Positions 6,386 to 6,927 of a DNA stretch of 6,927 nt are shown here, in pieces. The DNA comes from JAGWRA01 sp035534615 (GTDB lineage Bacteria; Acidobacteriota; Vicinamibacteria; Vicinamibacterales; CAVVIG01). Location: NCBI GenBank assembly GCA_035534615.1, contig DATLRO010000016.1:1-6927 (forward strand), read 5' to 3'. The stretch's first letter is position 1. Every line of letters starts with the position of its first letter. Under the pieces are notes generated by a model, which did no database searches, was not told the origin of the DNA, and saw only the letters and a list, made by a program, of their open reading frames with translations. The position numbers and the translations under genes are program-made.

Positions 6386-6391
6386 ATTCAC

Positions 6392-6751
6392 ATGGACGTG
6401 CAGGTCTACAAGCAACGTCTGCTCGACCTCGAAACCAGCCTGTCGAATCGCCTGGCGCGCGACGCCGCCCGCGGGCGCGGACAGGCAAGCGACACCGCGG
6501 AAGACGAAGCTGACGCCAGCGTCGCCGACGAATCGAAGAGCGAGAACTTCACCGAAGTCGAGCTCGAGGCGACCCTTCTCGGAGAAATCCGGGACGCCCT
6601 CCAGCGCGTCGAGAACGGCACCTACGGGCGCTGCGCGGTCGACGGCGGTCTCATGGACCCGAAGCGGCTCGACGCCGTGCCGTGGGCACGCTACTGCATC
6701 AAGCACCAGAAGCTGCTCGAGGCCGCTTCGCGCCCCCGACCGACGCTCTAA
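6392..6751 (+). CDS. DksA/TraR-like protein with degenerate zinc finger
   Basis: The 119-residue product has a charged, probably coiled-coil region (about 1-75), then 'LLGEIRDALQRVENGTYGRC' (62-81) and a zinc-finger-like C terminus ending 'YCIKHQKLLEAA'. This is the DksA/TraR order; family members bind the RNA polymerase secondary channel and tune initiation. Compared from memory with E. coli DksA, the spacings coincide: Cys81 to Cys102 is 21 residues (Cys114 to Cys135 in DksA), and Asp41 lies 40 residues before Cys81 (Asp74 to Cys114). The second and fourth ligand positions are Asp84 and His105 in place of cysteine, so the site is C-x2-D ... C-x2-H. At the coil tip Asp38 and Asp41 fit DksA Asp71 and Asp74, with Ser43 at the Ala76 place. 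ATG 6392 is fixed by AGGAG at 6381-6385. The gene starts 137 nt after the permease stop and could be read from it or from its own promoter. Confidence 0.87.
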   Translation: MDVQVYKQRLLDLETSLSNRLARDAARGRGQASDTAEDEADASVADESKSENFTEVELEATLLGEIRDALQRVENGTYGRCAVDGGLMDPKRLDAVPWARYCIKHQKLLEAASRPRPTL

Positions 6752-6836
6752 CGATTTCGAGACGAACCCGCCGTCCCAGGCTCGCTCCGGCAGGGGGATG
6801 GTGTGTCTCGCCAGGCCGGAATCGAGGCCCGGTCGG

Positions 6837-6864
6837 GACGCTCGCCGCCCGGCGTCTTTATCTT
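6837..6864 (+). terminator. Possible weak intrinsic terminator after the DksA-like gene
   Basis: GACGC (6837-6841) pairs with GCGTC (6852-6856), and the T-rich stretch TTTATCTT follows (6857-6864). An alternative stem CGCC/GGCG (6843-6846 with 6851-6854) competes. The stem is short and lies 85 nt after the stop codon, so this is tentative. The remaining sequence to the window end holds no gene I can support; GCGGG/CCCGC (6896-6900 with 6906-6910) is another small dyad there. Confidence 0.35.
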
Positions 6865-6927
6865 GCCAATCGCCGGCGGTCCGACACATACTCGGGCGGG
6901 CATTTCCCGCGGATTTGAGGATTCTGG

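Noticed and set aside
5621..6391. Upstream extension of the DksA-like frame through the permease gene
   Set aside because: The extension is an Arg/Gly-rich shadow of the permease; AGGAG at 6381-6385 and the family N terminus fix ATG 6392.
6278..6889. A minus-strand frame of 203 codons opposite the DksA-like gene
   Set aside because: It is the antisense of a well-supported gene, with no domain pattern.

Overview
This is a GC-rich window with strongly G/C-biased third codon positions. It carries two long MacB/FtsX-type permeases of the ADOP class (acidobacterial duplicated orphan permease). Together with a RodZ-like-HTH plus GAF-like protein and a DksA/TraR-like small protein, this points to Acidobacteriota, plausibly Vicinamibacteria. 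The taxonomic call is inference from gene content, with no marker gene in the window. I see no rRNA, tRNA, CRISPR array, insertion sequence or integrase. The region reads as ordinary chromosomal accessory DNA made of mostly single-gene units.

Layout: (1) 2-775 (+) is the C-terminal part of a first ADOP permease whose start lies outside the window. (2) 950-1657 (+) is an unrecognised protein with a lipoprotein signal and three predicted membrane segments. (3) 1710-1823 (+) is a possible 37-residue leader ORF ending 7 nt before (4) 1831-2427 (+), a compact class I SAM-dependent methyltransferase. (5) 2513-3460 (-) is a soluble protein joining a RodZ-type helix-turn-helix to a GAF-like domain. 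It converges on the methyltransferase gene, and a perfect 9-bp inverted repeat lies over its stop codon. (6) 3461-3800 is a divergent intergenic region. (7) 3801-6254 (+) is a complete 817-residue ADOP permease. (8) 6392-6751 (+) is a 119-residue DksA/TraR-like protein with a degenerate zinc-finger ligand set, followed by a weak terminator-like hairpin.

How they may work together: no ABC ATPase is encoded beside either permease, as the 'orphan' name implies, so they would need an ATPase encoded elsewhere or act without one. The HTH/GAF gene is divergent from the second permease gene, so it could regulate that promoter, itself, or neither. The DksA-like protein could modulate RNA polymerase directly. 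The best second looks are the C-x2-D / C-x2-H zinc-finger variant, the HTH-GAF architecture, the lipobox plus three-helix protein, and the candidate coupled leader ORF.
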